Source of the DNA: Halomonas sp. A40-4
Lineage (GTDB): Bacteria > Pseudomonadota > Gammaproteobacteria > Pseudomonadales > Halomonadaceae
Assembly: GCF_015767635.1 (NCBI RefSeq)
Contig: NZ_CP065230.1
Coordinates: 3,658,001-3,722,000, forward strand
Reading direction: 5' to 3'
Length of the DNA: 64,000 bases
The notes under the pieces were generated by a model that saw only the letters and a program-made list of their open reading frames with translations, had not been told where the DNA came from and searched no databases. The translations under genes were made by a program, and so were the position numbers. How positions within the stretch are numbered: the stretch's first letter is position 1; the number at the start of each line of letters is the position of its first letter. Below, piece after piece: positions 11,959 to 20,003 of this stretch.

Positions 11959-13236
11959 TCACGACCCTTGTGAGGCCGCCAACGCTTGATCAATATCCGC
12001 CAGCAGGTCGTCGATATGCTCAATACCGATCGACAGGCGCACCATATCCGGTGTGACACCAGCGGTTTTGAGCTCTTCCTCATTCAGTTGGCGGTGCGTG
12101 GTCGACGCCGGAATGGAAGAACAGCTCTTGGCATCGCCGATATTGACCAGCCGCAGAATGAGCGCCAGGGCATCGTAGAAGCGCTCACCGGCGGCCTGGC
12201 CCCCTTCAATGCCGAAACTGAGAATCCCCGAGGCGTGGCCGTTCATGTACTGCTTGGCCAGCGCGTGATCGGGGTGATTTTCCAAGCCGGCATAATGCAC
12301 CCAGGTGACCAATGGGTGGCTTTCCAGGTGCTTGGCAACGGCCAGGGCATTCGCACAGATGCGTTCGATGCGAAGTGACAGGGTTTCCAGCCCCTGAAGC
12401 AGGTTCCAGGCCGCCTGGGCAGAAAGCGCCGCGCCCATATTGCGCAAAGGCACGACACGGGCCCTCGCAATAAAGGCCGCATCGCCCACATCGCGGGTAT
12501 AGCTCACGCCGTGATAGGAGACATCGGGCTCAGTGAGTAGAGGAAAGCGATTGGCGTTCGCGGCCCAGGGGAAGGTGCCCGAATCCACGATCACGCCGCC
12601 CACGGTGGTGCCGTGGCCACCGATATATTTGGTGGCGGAATGGATGACGATATCCGCCCCGTGTTCAATCGGCCGACACAGGAACGGCGTCGCGGTGGTG
12701 TTATCGACCATCACCGGCACCCCGTGACGATGAGCCGCCTCGGCGAGCTTCGCCAGGTCGACCACTCCCCCCGAGGGGTTACCAATACTTTCGCAGAAAA
12801 CCGCTTTGGTTCGCTCGTCGATCAGTGCTTCGATGCCTTGGATATCGTCCTTGTCGGCAAAACGCACCTGAATACCCTGGCGTGGCAAGGTGTGGGCGAA
12901 CAGATTGTAGGTGCCGCCATACAGCTCGCTGATCGAAACAATGTTATCGCCCGCTTCGGCGATGGTCTGGATCGCATAGGTGATCGCCGCCATCCCCGAC
13001 GCCACCGCCAGCCCGGCGATACCGCCCTCCAGCGCAGCGACCCGCTGTTCCAACACGGCACAGGTGGGGTTCATGATGCGCGAGTAGATGTTGCCTTCCA
13101 CTTTAAGATCAAACAGATCCGCCGCGTGCTGCGCATTGTCAAAGGAAAACGACGTGGTTTGATGAATCGGCACCGCCACGGCGTTTTGGGAATCGGGCGA
13201 ATAGCCATGGTGGAGAGCAATGGTTTCTGGCTTCAT
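11959..13236 (-). CDS. metY: O-acetylhomoserine sulfhydrylase (PLP enzyme)
   Basis: 425 residues, the length of the O-acetylhomoserine aminocarboxypropyltransferase family. PLP lysine at 203 in HSATKYIGGHGTT; other Cys/Met-metabolism marks are YSRIMNPTCAVLEQRVAALEG type N-terminal block, SGMAAITYA, ISELYGGTYNLF and VDNTTATPF. Makes homocysteine from O-acetylhomoserine and sulfide. The C-terminal SSIPASTTHRQLNEEEL is typical of MetY and of the related cystathionine enzymes. The gene stands alone; no SAM riboswitch was recognised in the short upstream gap. Confidence 0.93.
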   Translation of the reverse strand: MKPETIALHHGYSPDSQNAVAVPIHQTTSFSFDNAQHAADLFDLKVEGNIYSRIMNPTCAVLEQRVAALEGGIAGLAVASGMAAITYAIQTIAEAGDNIVSISELYGGTYNLFAHTLPRQGIQVRFADKDDIQGIEALIDERTKAVFCESIGNPSGGVVDLAKLAEAAHRHGVPVMVDNTTATPFLCRPIEHGADIVIHSATKYIGGHGTTVGGVIVDSGTFPWAANANRFPLLTEPDVSYHGVSYTRDVGDAAFIARARVVPLRNMGAALSAQAAWNLLQGLETLSLRIERICANALAVAKHLESHPLVTWVHYAGLENHPDHALAKQYMNGHASGILSFGIEGGQAAGERFYDALALILRLVNIGDAKSCSSIPASTTHRQLNEEELKTAGVTPDMVRLSIGIEHIDDLLADIDQALAASQGS

Positions 13237-13342
13237 GAGGACGGCTCGCTATTTTTTATTGAGGTTCGTTACTGATCCTAAACAAGCACCGCACGGAAGG
13301 CCAATAATCGTTTAGCGTCTAGTAGCAAGCGCCCCGTCACAT

Positions 13343-14245
13343 TTACCCATTCCACTCGCTGCGTGCCACCGCATTGTGGGCGTGGAGGCTCTCGGCATGC
13401 ACGACCTTGAGCTGAAAACCGCTTACACCCGGTGCTTGCCGCAGGGCTTTATCGACCCGCCGTGCCGCGTCTTCGCAGAACATCAGGTTTTGCCCGTTGG
13501 CGAGGGCGAAGGCCTGCTCGTCGATACGTTTCACCGCGGTTTGCAGTGCGGTGCCTAGCGCCGTTTCGATACGATCAATCGTACTCTCCAGCCAGTCTGC
13601 AATGGGCAATTCATCGTTTTCGCCTTCTGCTAAACGCAGCGAGCACTCGACAAAGCTGCGCTGACTGTGGGGCGTGGCTAATATACCCTCTTCGCTGCCC
13701 AGCCATGCCAGTACCGCCGATTGGGTTAACGGAATTTCCGAAAAATCCTCCTTAAAGGCTTGCTGGATAGACTGCCGCGCCAGCGCCGCCGAGCAGGGGC
13801 ATGTGGATGAATAGCCCACCGTCACCCCTAGCTCAGCCTGAAAACCATCAGGCGTTAATTGGCAGCACATTGAAAAGGGGTAGCTTTTCCACCCGGCGAG
13901 CGGACTAATAAGGGCTTGCCGCTTGAGCGGCAGTTCTCCTTCCACATTCAGGTACGCATGCTGGGATAACCCCTCCTGGATGGTTAAAAACGCGCTCAAT
14001 ATGTCTTTCACGGCTGGCAAGGTAAGCGGTGCGTCCTCAAGCGGTGACAGCGCCAAATACAGCCGCGACATATGGATACCGCGCGCTTCGCTATCATCAA
14101 GGCTCACCCCTGCGTCCAGTTTGACTATCACGCTGCGAGTACCCAACTGTGCAGGTAGCGCAATGCCCTCCATGCCCACCCAGGTCAAGGTACTCGGTAA
14201 GCGAGTAGTTTGGCTGGCGATATCGGGTAAGGTTAAAACGGTCAT
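13343..14245 (-). CDS. folE2: GTP cyclohydrolase FolE2 (zinc-independent type IB)
   Basis: 300 residues. Family core: SYPFSMCCQL then GYSSTCPCSAALARQ with the catalytic cysteine at 149 and Cys151. It converts GTP to 7,8-dihydroneopterin triphosphate, the first step of folate (and queuosine) synthesis, using a metal other than zinc, and so replaces zinc-dependent FolE when zinc is scarce. The ATG overlaps the stop of the DksA-like gene (4 bases), so the pair is one transcript, behind a candidate Zur box at 14646-14658. Both facts fit a zinc-starvation operon. Confidence 0.95.
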   Translation of the reverse strand: MTVLTLPDIASQTTRLPSTLTWVGMEGIALPAQLGTRSVIVKLDAGVSLDDSEARGIHMSRLYLALSPLEDAPLTLPAVKDILSAFLTIQEGLSQHAYLNVEGELPLKRQALISPLAGWKSYPFSMCCQLTPDGFQAELGVTVGYSSTCPCSAALARQSIQQAFKEDFSEIPLTQSAVLAWLGSEEGILATPHSQRSFVECSLRLAEGENDELPIADWLESTIDRIETALGTALQTAVKRIDEQAFALANGQNLMFCEDAARRVDKALRQAPGVSGFQLKVVHAESLHAHNAVARSEWNG

Positions 14246-14622
14246 TGGGCTACCTCTTGAGATGAGTTGAAGAAGTTGTAAAGCTCGGCCACGGTGTCGT
14301 GCGCCACGTTTTGGGTAATAAACACAAAGCGTGATACGCGATCAGCCTGACGCAATGCCAGCCGCAGTTCCTCTTCAAAGGAGGCTTGATCCGATTCGTC
14401 ACTGTCGCGCTCACGGGAGGCGATCACCTCTTTCATTTCATTTAAGTGCACCTCAATTTCGGCACGCTCATCGAGCAGCCGCTGGCGGAAAAATGCCAGC
14501 TGCTCGGCGTTCATATAGTCACTGGGTGGCATGGCCAATAGCTTGGCTTCCCAGACTTTATCAACTGGCGCTCCCTGAGCATCGGTGCTTGCCTGCTTCC
14601 TGTGCGTAATGTGCTCACTCAT
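14242..14622 (-). CDS. DksA-like protein lacking the zinc finger
   Basis: 126 residues, against 151 in E. coli DksA. Residues 36-60 match the DksA N-terminal block (DYMNAEQLAFFRQRLLDER) and 75-95 match the coiled-coil tip (DESDQA, with both tip aspartates 75 and 78, then FEEELRLALRQADR). After about residue 97 the similarity stops: the returning helix and the four-cysteine zinc finger are missing, replaced by RFVFITQNVAHDT and a short tail. There is no cysteine in the protein. Zinc-free DksA2 paralogues next to folE2 under Zur are known in Pseudomonas; this one goes further, losing the whole finger. It may be a deletion/fusion product or a working variant. Start ATG at 14622, 24 bp from the Zur box. 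Confidence 0.7.
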   Translation of the reverse strand: MSEHITHRKQASTDAQGAPVDKVWEAKLLAMPPSDYMNAEQLAFFRQRLLDERAEIEVHLNEMKEVIASRERDSDESDQASFEEELRLALRQADRVSRFVFITQNVAHDTVAELYNFFNSSQEVAQ

Positions 14623-14643
14623 ACATAAACCTCACCATATAAA

Positions 14644-14658
14644 ACGTTATAACGTAAC
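14644..14658. promoter_or_regulatory. candidate Zur box of the dksA-like/folE2 operon
   Basis: GTTATAACGTAAC at 14646-14658 matches 11 of 13 bases of the gammaproteobacterial Zur core GTTATAATATAAC, inside a perfect 12-bp palindrome ACGTTATAACGT (14644-14655). It lies about 24 bp upstream of the first start codon of the operon, where a repressor would block transcription. Zinc-repressed expression is the inference; the identity of both genes supports it. Confidence 0.72.
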
Positions 14659-14847
14659 ATAAAGATTCACGAATGAATAACACCCGCCGCTATAGCCCAC
14701 TACCATCCACTTAAAACAAATGCTGAGGGACTGGCTGTACTTCGCTCGCGATTGTGTTGCAGGGATAGCTTTCGGCTGACATCGCTATCGAAGTAAAACT
14801 ATAGTAATAGCTATCACTAGTGATCTAAGTTCAAGAAGGTTAACGCT

Positions 14848-15468
14848 ATGTCGATTGAACTCTGGCTGTCGTTTGTACTGGCCTCGTTTTTGGTGATCGC
14901 CTCCCCCGGCCCCGCGGTGGCTCTACTGGTCATGACCGGCATCAACCAGGGACGCAAGGCAGCTTTAGCGATGCTGCCCGGCTTTTTCTTGGGCGACCTG
15001 GTGGCGATGTCACTTTCGTTTGCCGGCGTAGGCGCCCTGCTGATGGCGTCGGCGGAGCTATTCGCCATCGTTAAATGGCTAGGGGTTCTCTATCTGCTTT
15101 ATCTAGGCATCAAGATGTGGCGAGAATCCGGCCAACTGAATGACCTGGAAGCCTCTGGTGCCAACGTCAAGCAAGGCACTGCCAAGGCCTTTTGGGTGAC
15201 ACTCCTGAACCCCAAAAGCATTCTTTTCTTCATGGCCTTCATGCCGCAGTTCATTACCCAGAGCCATCCGTTGGCGCCCCAGTTGGCGATTCTGTTTACC
15301 ACCTTTCTGGCAATAGGGGTCATCTCGGATTTCGGCTACACACTGCTGTCGACGACAAGCCGGAAACTGATGACCGCCAAGTTTCGCCGTCTTTTACACC
15401 GCTGCGGTGCCGGTAGCTTGATCGGCGCGGGGGTATTGATGACAGTGATGCGCCGCCCGAGCGCTTGA
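14848..15468 (+). CDS. LysE/RhtB-family amino-acid exporter
   Basis: 206 residues with about six hydrophobic helices. The family signature SPGPAVALLVMTGINQGRKA is at 19-38, followed by GFFLGDLV and, later, AFWVTLLNPKSILFFMAFMP. Members export amino acids such as lysine, homoserine or threonine from the cytoplasm; the substrate here is not predictable. Start ATG at 14848 with GAAGG just upstream. It diverges from the folE2 operon and is followed 33 bp later by the flavin reductase gene, so those two may be co-transcribed. Confidence 0.87.
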   Translation: MSIELWLSFVLASFLVIASPGPAVALLVMTGINQGRKAALAMLPGFFLGDLVAMSLSFAGVGALLMASAELFAIVKWLGVLYLLYLGIKMWRESGQLNDLEASGANVKQGTAKAFWVTLLNPKSILFFMAFMPQFITQSHPLAPQLAILFTTFLAIGVISDFGYTLLSTTSRKLMTAKFRRLLHRCGAGSLIGAGVLMTVMRRPSA

Positions 15469-15501
15469 CCCAGTTCAATCAAACCCAATCGGAGGTTGTT
15501 G

Positions 15502-16068
15502 ATGACACACCCGACGATGATGAAGGAAGACTTTCCTGTCTCGAATACCAGACACTTTCTCGAGCCCGGCCCGATTGTGCTGGTTTCATCGCAATGGCAA
15601 GCGCAACCCAACATCATGACCCTGGGGTGGCACATGGTCATGGCGTTTTCGCCCTCGCTCATCGGGTGCGTTATCGCCGCTGGCAATCACTCCCACGCGC
15701 TTGTACATCATAGCGGGGAATGCGTGATCAATATTCCCTCGGCGTCGCTTGTCGATACGGTGGTGAGTATCGGGAACTGCTCCGGGAGCGAGGTCGACAA
15801 ATTCAAGACCTTTGACCTCACTCCAGGCAAAGCAGAGAAGGTGGGGGCCCCGCTGATTGAGGAGTGCTACGCGTCCTTTGAGTGCCAACTACGCGATGAC
15901 GCCATGGTTGAACGCTACAACCTGTTTATCTTTGAGGTCGTGAAAGCCCATGTAGCGCCCTCGGCCGATGATGAGGAATCGCTGCACTACCGGGGCATGG
16001 GGGAATTCATGCTGTCAGGCAACACCATCGACCGTACTGCATTATTCAAACCGTCGATGCTTGTCTAA
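15502..16068 (+). CDS. flavin reductase-like FMN-binding protein
   Basis: 188 residues from the ATG at 15502, behind GGAGG at 15491-15495; upstream TTG codons overlap the ribosome site and are not used. The body matches the flavin-reductase-like split barrel: GPIVLVSSQWQAQPNIMTLGWHMVMAFSP-type N-terminal strand pair, VINIPSASLVDTVVSIG and SGSEVDKF. Such proteins bind FMN and reduce flavins or act as small flavoenzymes. Substrate and partner unknown. Convergent with the nitroreductase gene 26 bp downstream. Confidence 0.82.
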   Translation: MTHPTMMKEDFPVSNTRHFLEPGPIVLVSSQWQAQPNIMTLGWHMVMAFSPSLIGCVIAAGNHSHALVHHSGECVINIPSASLVDTVVSIGNCSGSEVDKFKTFDLTPGKAEKVGAPLIEECYASFECQLRDDAMVERYNLFIFEVVKAHVAPSADDEESLHYRGMGEFMLSGNTIDRTALFKPSMLV

Positions 16069-16094
16069 GTAGATCGGCGGCGCAGGCTTTTCCC

Positions 16095-16829
16095 TCACTG
16101 CATCTTGAATCCTTTCTCGATCAGAAATTCACGCATATGCGGACGCAGCTTTTGGGTAAATAACGGCGTCAGGTTGTGCGACCAATCCGTGTCTTTGTTG
16201 CCACCTTTACGGCCCTGATAGTAGGTTTGCATGGTTTGGTCGAAGGCTGCGACTTGCTCAGAGTCATCGCTGTAATGATTTTCCTTGAGCACCGCCTCAA
16301 CCGGTAGGCGTGGTTTAACATCGGGGTCATGAGCGGGATAGCCGATGCACATACCAAATACCGGGTAGACATGCGTCGGCAGGTCCAGCAGGTCACTGAC
16401 CGCCTGGGGATTATTGCGTATCCCGCCGATATAGCAGATGCCGAGCCCTTCCGACTCCGCCGCAATGGCCACGTTTTGCGCTACCAGCGATACATCCACC
16501 GTGGCGACCAGCAACTGTTCGGTCATGCCGCTGATGACGTCCTCCTCCCCAGTGCGCTCGGCGGCTTCAAGCGGGCGCTTCATGTCGGCACAGAAGACCA
16601 AAAACTCGCTGCAGCTTGCCACGTAGCCCTGGCCGCCGGTTAGCTCGACCAACTGTTCACGTTTCGCCATATCGGTGACACGCATCACACTGTAGGCTTG
16701 AATATGGCTGGACGTCGCGGCGCCCTGCCCAGCGCGGATCAGTTCAGTTAATAATCCGTCGGGCATCTCGCGCGACTCAAACTTGCGGATCGAACGGTGC
16801 GAGGTCAGCAGCTTGATAACGTCGTTCAT
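16095..16829 (-). CDS. NfsA-type NADPH-dependent nitroreductase
   Basis: 244 residues from the ATG at 16829, which has GGAGA six bases upstream; the ATG at 16841 lies in that ribosome site. N-terminal HRSIRKFESREMPD and GQGAATSSHIQAYSV are the FMN-binding marks of the NfsA/FRP group, with LGICYIGGIRNNPQ and PVFGMCIGYPAH further on. These enzymes reduce nitroaromatics, quinones or flavin with NADPH as homodimers. The length agrees with NfsA (240). Physiological substrate unknown. Confidence 0.88.
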   Translation of the reverse strand: MNDVIKLLTSHRSIRKFESREMPDGLLTELIRAGQGAATSSHIQAYSVMRVTDMAKREQLVELTGGQGYVASCSEFLVFCADMKRPLEAAERTGEEDVISGMTEQLLVATVDVSLVAQNVAIAAESEGLGICYIGGIRNNPQAVSDLLDLPTHVYPVFGMCIGYPAHDPDVKPRLPVEAVLKENHYSDDSEQVAAFDQTMQTYYQGRKGGNKDTDWSHNLTPLFTQKLRPHMREFLIEKGFKMQ

Positions 16830-16998
16830 CGGCTTCTCCATGGCATAAAAAAACTACCTATTATAAACATATAGGATCTTTTGACGTTTCATTCGCACCG
16901 CGATGAAACGTCAAAAGGCCCTAAACGGATTGCGACGCTCGTCGCCAGTCAAACCATTTATGACATTTTACGATCAACCCAGTATGCCAAGGAGTCCT

Positions 16999-17412
16999 AT
17001 GCTACGTATTTCCAACAATGTGGAGCTGGCTGAATGGGAAATCGAGCTGCACCCCATTCGTGCGCAGGGAGCTGGCGGCCAGAACGTCAACAAGGTGGCC
17101 TCGGCCATCCATCTGCGTTTCGACATTCATCGCTCGAGTTTGCCGCCCTTCTACAAAGAGCGGCTTCTGGCGCTGACCGATCAGCGCATCACCCAGGAAG
17201 GCGTGATCATCATCAAGGCCCAGCGCTATCGCACCCAGGAGCAAAACCGCGAAGATGCCCTGGCAAGGCTACGGGAATTGATTCGCGCAGCGGTCAAGCA
17301 GCAAAAAACGCGCAAGCCGACAAGACCCACCCGTTCCGCCAAGCGCAAACGGGTGGATGCCAAAACGCGTAAAGGCAAAACCAAGAATCTGCGGGGTAAA
17401 GTGACGCTTTGA
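16999..17412 (+). CDS. arfB: alternative ribosome-rescue factor ArfB (peptidyl-tRNA hydrolase)
   Basis: 137 residues from the ATG at 16999 with AAGGAG just before it. The frame is open back to 16903 but that part is unrelated. The release-factor-like domain holds the GGQ catalytic motif at 26-28 (RAQGAGGQNVNKV). The C-terminal third is the very basic tail (KQQKTRKPTRPT to KGKTKNLRGK) that enters the empty mRNA channel of stalled ribosomes. ArfB hydrolyses peptidyl-tRNA on non-stop ribosomes. The size and tail separate it from full release factors. Confidence 0.94.
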   Translation: MLRISNNVELAEWEIELHPIRAQGAGGQNVNKVASAIHLRFDIHRSSLPPFYKERLLALTDQRITQEGVIIIKAQRYRTQEQNREDALARLRELIRAAVKQQKTRKPTRPTRSAKRKRVDAKTRKGKTKNLRGKVTL

Positions 17413-17473
17413 TACATGCTGGAGCGGTCGGCACGCACACTTTTCAACACAAAAACGCCGGGGTAGATACGCA

Positions 17474-17498
17474 AAAACCCCGCACATGGCGGGGTTTT
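17474..17498. terminator. bidirectional terminator between arfB and the cold-shock gene
   Basis: Perfect 10-bp stem AAAACCCCGC / GCGGGGTTTT with a 5-base loop. The A and T ends of the stem give a short T tract on either strand, so it can serve arfB (plus) and the cold-shock gene (minus). Confidence 0.82.
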
Positions 17499-17502
17499 AA
17501 GC

Positions 17503-17520
17503 TTACCGACGCGTCGGTAA
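17503..17520. repeat. perfect 18-bp palindrome downstream of the cold-shock gene
   Basis: TTACCGACGCGTCGGTAA is its own reverse complement. It lies 20 bp beyond the cold-shock stop and 4 bp before the terminator hairpin. With no loop it is an unlikely hairpin by itself and may be a protein-binding site or a 3' end stabiliser. Confidence 0.55.
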
Positions 17521-17540
17521 CCAACGTTATAGCATGTCGT

Positions 17541-17747
17541 TCACGACAGTACTTTAATGTTGGAAGCTTGAAGGCCTTTTTGACCCTGAGTGACGTCAAA
17601 AGAAACCTCTTGACCGTCTTGCAGGGATTTGAAGCCTTCAGCCTGAATTTCGGAGAAATGCGCAAACAGGTCGTCGCCGCCTTCTGATGTAGAAATGAAG
17701 CCGTAGCCTTTTGCGTCGTTAAACCATTTTACTGTGCCAGTTGCCAT
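17541..17747 (-). CDS. CspA-family cold-shock protein
   Basis: 68 residues from the ATG at 17747, behind GAGGA. Single cold-shock domain with both RNA-binding motifs: KGYGFIS (RNP1) and DLFAHFS (RNP2), and the N-terminal [12 protein letters not shown]. Cytoplasmic single-stranded nucleic-acid chaperone. The frame is open upstream to 17912 but that part has no similarity and should be the untranslated leader. Whether the gene is cold-induced or constitutive cannot be told. Confidence 0.95.
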   Translation of the reverse strand: MATGTVKWFNDAKGYGFISTSEGGDDLFAHFSEIQAEGFKSLQDGQEVSFDVTQGQKGLQASNIKVLS

Positions 17748-18087
17748 GATCGAAATCCTCGATTTAGCGAAATGTATGCCGGGGAAATACCCGAGTTGCG
17801 ATGGGTAGAACAAGAAACTTTCACCAGGCTCAAACACTAAAGATGCTTCGATGCTACTGACTACGTTCAACTTGCTATCCAACTGCCACCACCTTGCGCT
17901 TTCATAACCCACACGTCAACAGCGCGAACGAAAAAACCGGAGTGCGATGACGCCTTATCGTCCTGCCGTTTAATTTTATGCCGGGCTATGTATTCAAGGC
18001 GGTATTCTGTTAAAAAAGTCATTGGTGGTGGTCTGGGTCTGCTGCCGAGAACGTCTGCTGCCATTCTTACACTTCATAGGATTACAC
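17748..18087. other. cold-shock leader and divergent promoter region
   Basis: 340 bp between the cold-shock gene (minus) and the hydroxyacid oxidase (plus). Long untranslated leaders are usual for csp genes; here a TTGACG element near 17915 on the minus strand is a possible -35, with no clear -10. No small gene is supported. Confidence 0.4.
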
Positions 18088-19257
18088 ATGCCGGTCTATA
18101 CCAATATCGAAGATCTCCGTCGTCGTTATGTCCGCCGCACGCCCAAGATGTTCTATGACTATGCTGAGTCGGGCAGTTGGACAGAGCAGACCTTTCGCGA
18201 AAACACCAGCGACTTTCAGCACATCCACCTCAAGCAGCGAGTGGCGGTCGACATGTCGGGGCGTACCACGCGCAATCAGATGATCGGCGAAGACGTGGCC
18301 ATGCCGGTGGCCCTGGCGCCAGTGGGGCTGACCGGCATGCAGTCCGCTGACGGTGAGATCAAGGCGGCGCGGGCAGCCGAGAAATTCGGCGTGCCATACA
18401 CCCTGTCGACCATGTCGATCTGTTCGATTGAAGACGTTGCCGAGCACACCACCAAGCCGTTTTGGTTCCAGGTATACACGCTCAAAGATGACGATTTCAT
18501 GCGCCGTCTGATCGAACGCGCCAGAGCGGCGAAGTGTTCCGCGATTGTGGTGACGGTGGATCTGCAGGTGCTTGGCCAACGCCATAAAGACATCAAGAAT
18601 GGGCTGTCAGCGCCCCCCAAATTGACCCCTCGCTCAATCGCCAACATGGCCACCAAGATTCCCTGGGGGCTTGAAATGCTGCAAACCAAGCGGCGCTCAT
18701 TTGGCAATATCGTCGGCCATGCCAAAGGGGTGACGGACCCTTCGTCATTATCAACCTGGACGGCGGAAGCGTTTGATGTATCGCTGGACTGGAATCGAAT
18801 TGCTCAATTCAAGGAGTGGTGGGGCGGCAAACTGATCGTCAAAGGCATCATGGCGCCAGAAGATGCGCGTCGTGCCGCCGAGATCGGCGTGGATGCCATC
18901 ATCGTTTCCAACCACGGGGGGCGCCAACTGGATGGTGCCATGAGCTCTATCCGTATGCTGCCCGCCATCATGGACGCCGTGGGCGACAAGGTGGAGGTGC
19001 ATCTCGATTCGGGGATTCGCTCGGGTCAGGATGTCCTCAAGGCACTTGCGCTGGGTGCCAAAGGCACCTACATCGGTAGAGCCTACACCTATGGACTGGG
19101 CGCTGCGGGCGAGGCCGGCGTCACTCGGGCGCTGGAGATCATCCACAAGGAGTTGGACACCACCATGGCACTTTGCGGTGAAACCGATACCCGCAACCTT
19201 GGTGAGCACAACCTGTATGTGCCTCAAGGCTTTGGCGACCCCACCGTCAAACTCTAA
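18088..19257 (+). CDS. FMN-dependent alpha-hydroxyacid dehydrogenase (L-lactate dehydrogenase-like)
   Basis: 389 residues from the ATG at 18088 (AGGA ten bases upstream). TIM-barrel FMN enzyme of the LldD/glycolate oxidase family: PVALAPVGLTGM, FWFQVYTLKD, VVTVDLQVLGQRHKDIKNG, IVKGIMAPEDARRA, and the active-site SNHGGRQLDG with catalytic His276 and Arg279. The long VTVDL...GQR segment is that of L-lactate dehydrogenases and related enzymes, which oxidise L-2-hydroxyacids to 2-oxoacids, feeding electrons to quinone or oxygen. Alone in its transcript; no lactate permease or LldR nearby, so the substrate is uncertain. A second, more distant member is at 51930-53096. Confidence 0.9.
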   Translation: MPVYTNIEDLRRRYVRRTPKMFYDYAESGSWTEQTFRENTSDFQHIHLKQRVAVDMSGRTTRNQMIGEDVAMPVALAPVGLTGMQSADGEIKAARAAEKFGVPYTLSTMSICSIEDVAEHTTKPFWFQVYTLKDDDFMRRLIERARAAKCSAIVVTVDLQVLGQRHKDIKNGLSAPPKLTPRSIANMATKIPWGLEMLQTKRRSFGNIVGHAKGVTDPSSLSTWTAEAFDVSLDWNRIAQFKEWWGGKLIVKGIMAPEDARRAAEIGVDAIIVSNHGGRQLDGAMSSIRMLPAIMDAVGDKVEVHLDSGIRSGQDVLKALALGAKGTYIGRAYTYGLGAAGEAGVTRALEIIHKELDTTMALCGETDTRNLGEHNLYVPQGFGDPTVKL

Positions 19258-19292
19258 TACCAGACGGGCGGCTTGGTTGCCGCCCGGCTGAA

Positions 19293-19781
19293 CTAGCCAC
19301 CGAACTTTTCGTTTTCGCCAAGGTTTGGTGTCGTGTCTTTTTTGACGTTGGCTTTGGCTACCTCATATAGCTGGAACGCCTTGCTTTCCTTGGCTTTCCA
19401 GTGCTCACCCATCTGCACCTTGACTTCCAGCAGGGCCACGTCAGGATCGTCTTTGCCTTCTGGGAACCAGGCCGCGATGAAAGGGTTCCAGTATCTTTCA
19501 ATCAGATCGCGGCTATCGGTGAGGTTGGCCTTGCCCGATAGCGACACGTAGATACCCTCTTCCTGATCAGAGAAGCTAAGGCATACATCATGATCACGCT
19601 CGGTTTCGGTTACCTTTTCAGCACTGCGCCGGGTGAAGAACCACAGAGTACCGTCATAGTCATCCTGCACCAGATGCATCGGCCTGGCTCGCGGGACATC
19701 GTCATCCAGCGTTACTAGCATGCCGACTTTAATGTCTTTGATCATCTTCCATATTTTCTGCTTATGCTCAGGGCTGGACAT
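19293..19781 (-). CDS. general-stress, pyridoxamine-oxidase-like FMN-binding protein
   Basis: 162 residues from the ATG at 19781, which has AGGAGG; an upstream reading to 19841 is rejected. Matches the general stress protein 26 group (PNPOx split barrel): KVGMLVTLDDDVPRARPMHL, DGTLWFFTRRSAEKV, GIYVSLSGKANL, and RYWNPFIAAWFPEGKDDPDV. These bind FMN or FAD and are induced by stress in other bacteria; the reaction is not established. Small and acidic, probably cytoplasmic. Confidence 0.87.
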   Translation of the reverse strand: MSSPEHKQKIWKMIKDIKVGMLVTLDDDVPRARPMHLVQDDYDGTLWFFTRRSAEKVTETERDHDVCLSFSDQEEGIYVSLSGKANLTDSRDLIERYWNPFIAAWFPEGKDDPDVALLEVKVQMGEHWKAKESKAFQLYEVAKANVKKDTTPNLGENEKFGG

Positions 19782-19914
19782 AACGTCAACCTCCTGTTGA
19801 ATAAAAACTGATGTATCATGCGTTACACACAACTTGTACAAGACTAGTCGCCATTACCAATATCAGCAAACATCCATGCTGGATGGCTGCTTGAAAGCGC
19901 TCGCGCCAAACAAG

Positions 19915-19942
19915 AAAAAGCCTGCGATTGCTCGCAGGCTTT
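19915..19942 (-). terminator. Rho-independent terminator of the giant gene
   Basis: Perfect 11-bp stem AAAGCCTGCGA / TCGCAGGCTTT (19917-19942) with loop TTGC, T-rich on the minus strand beyond. It lies 62 bp after the stop of the giant gene. Confidence 0.85.
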
Positions 19943-20003
19943 ATGGGGTCTTGCTATTTAATCAACCCAGCCAGGCTGGCTGATTAACATTCCATGATGC
20001 ATC

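Noticed and set aside
13300..13325. MetJ-box-like AGACGCTA on the minus strand near metY
   Set aside because: Only one poor half match to AGACGTCT and it is not repeated.
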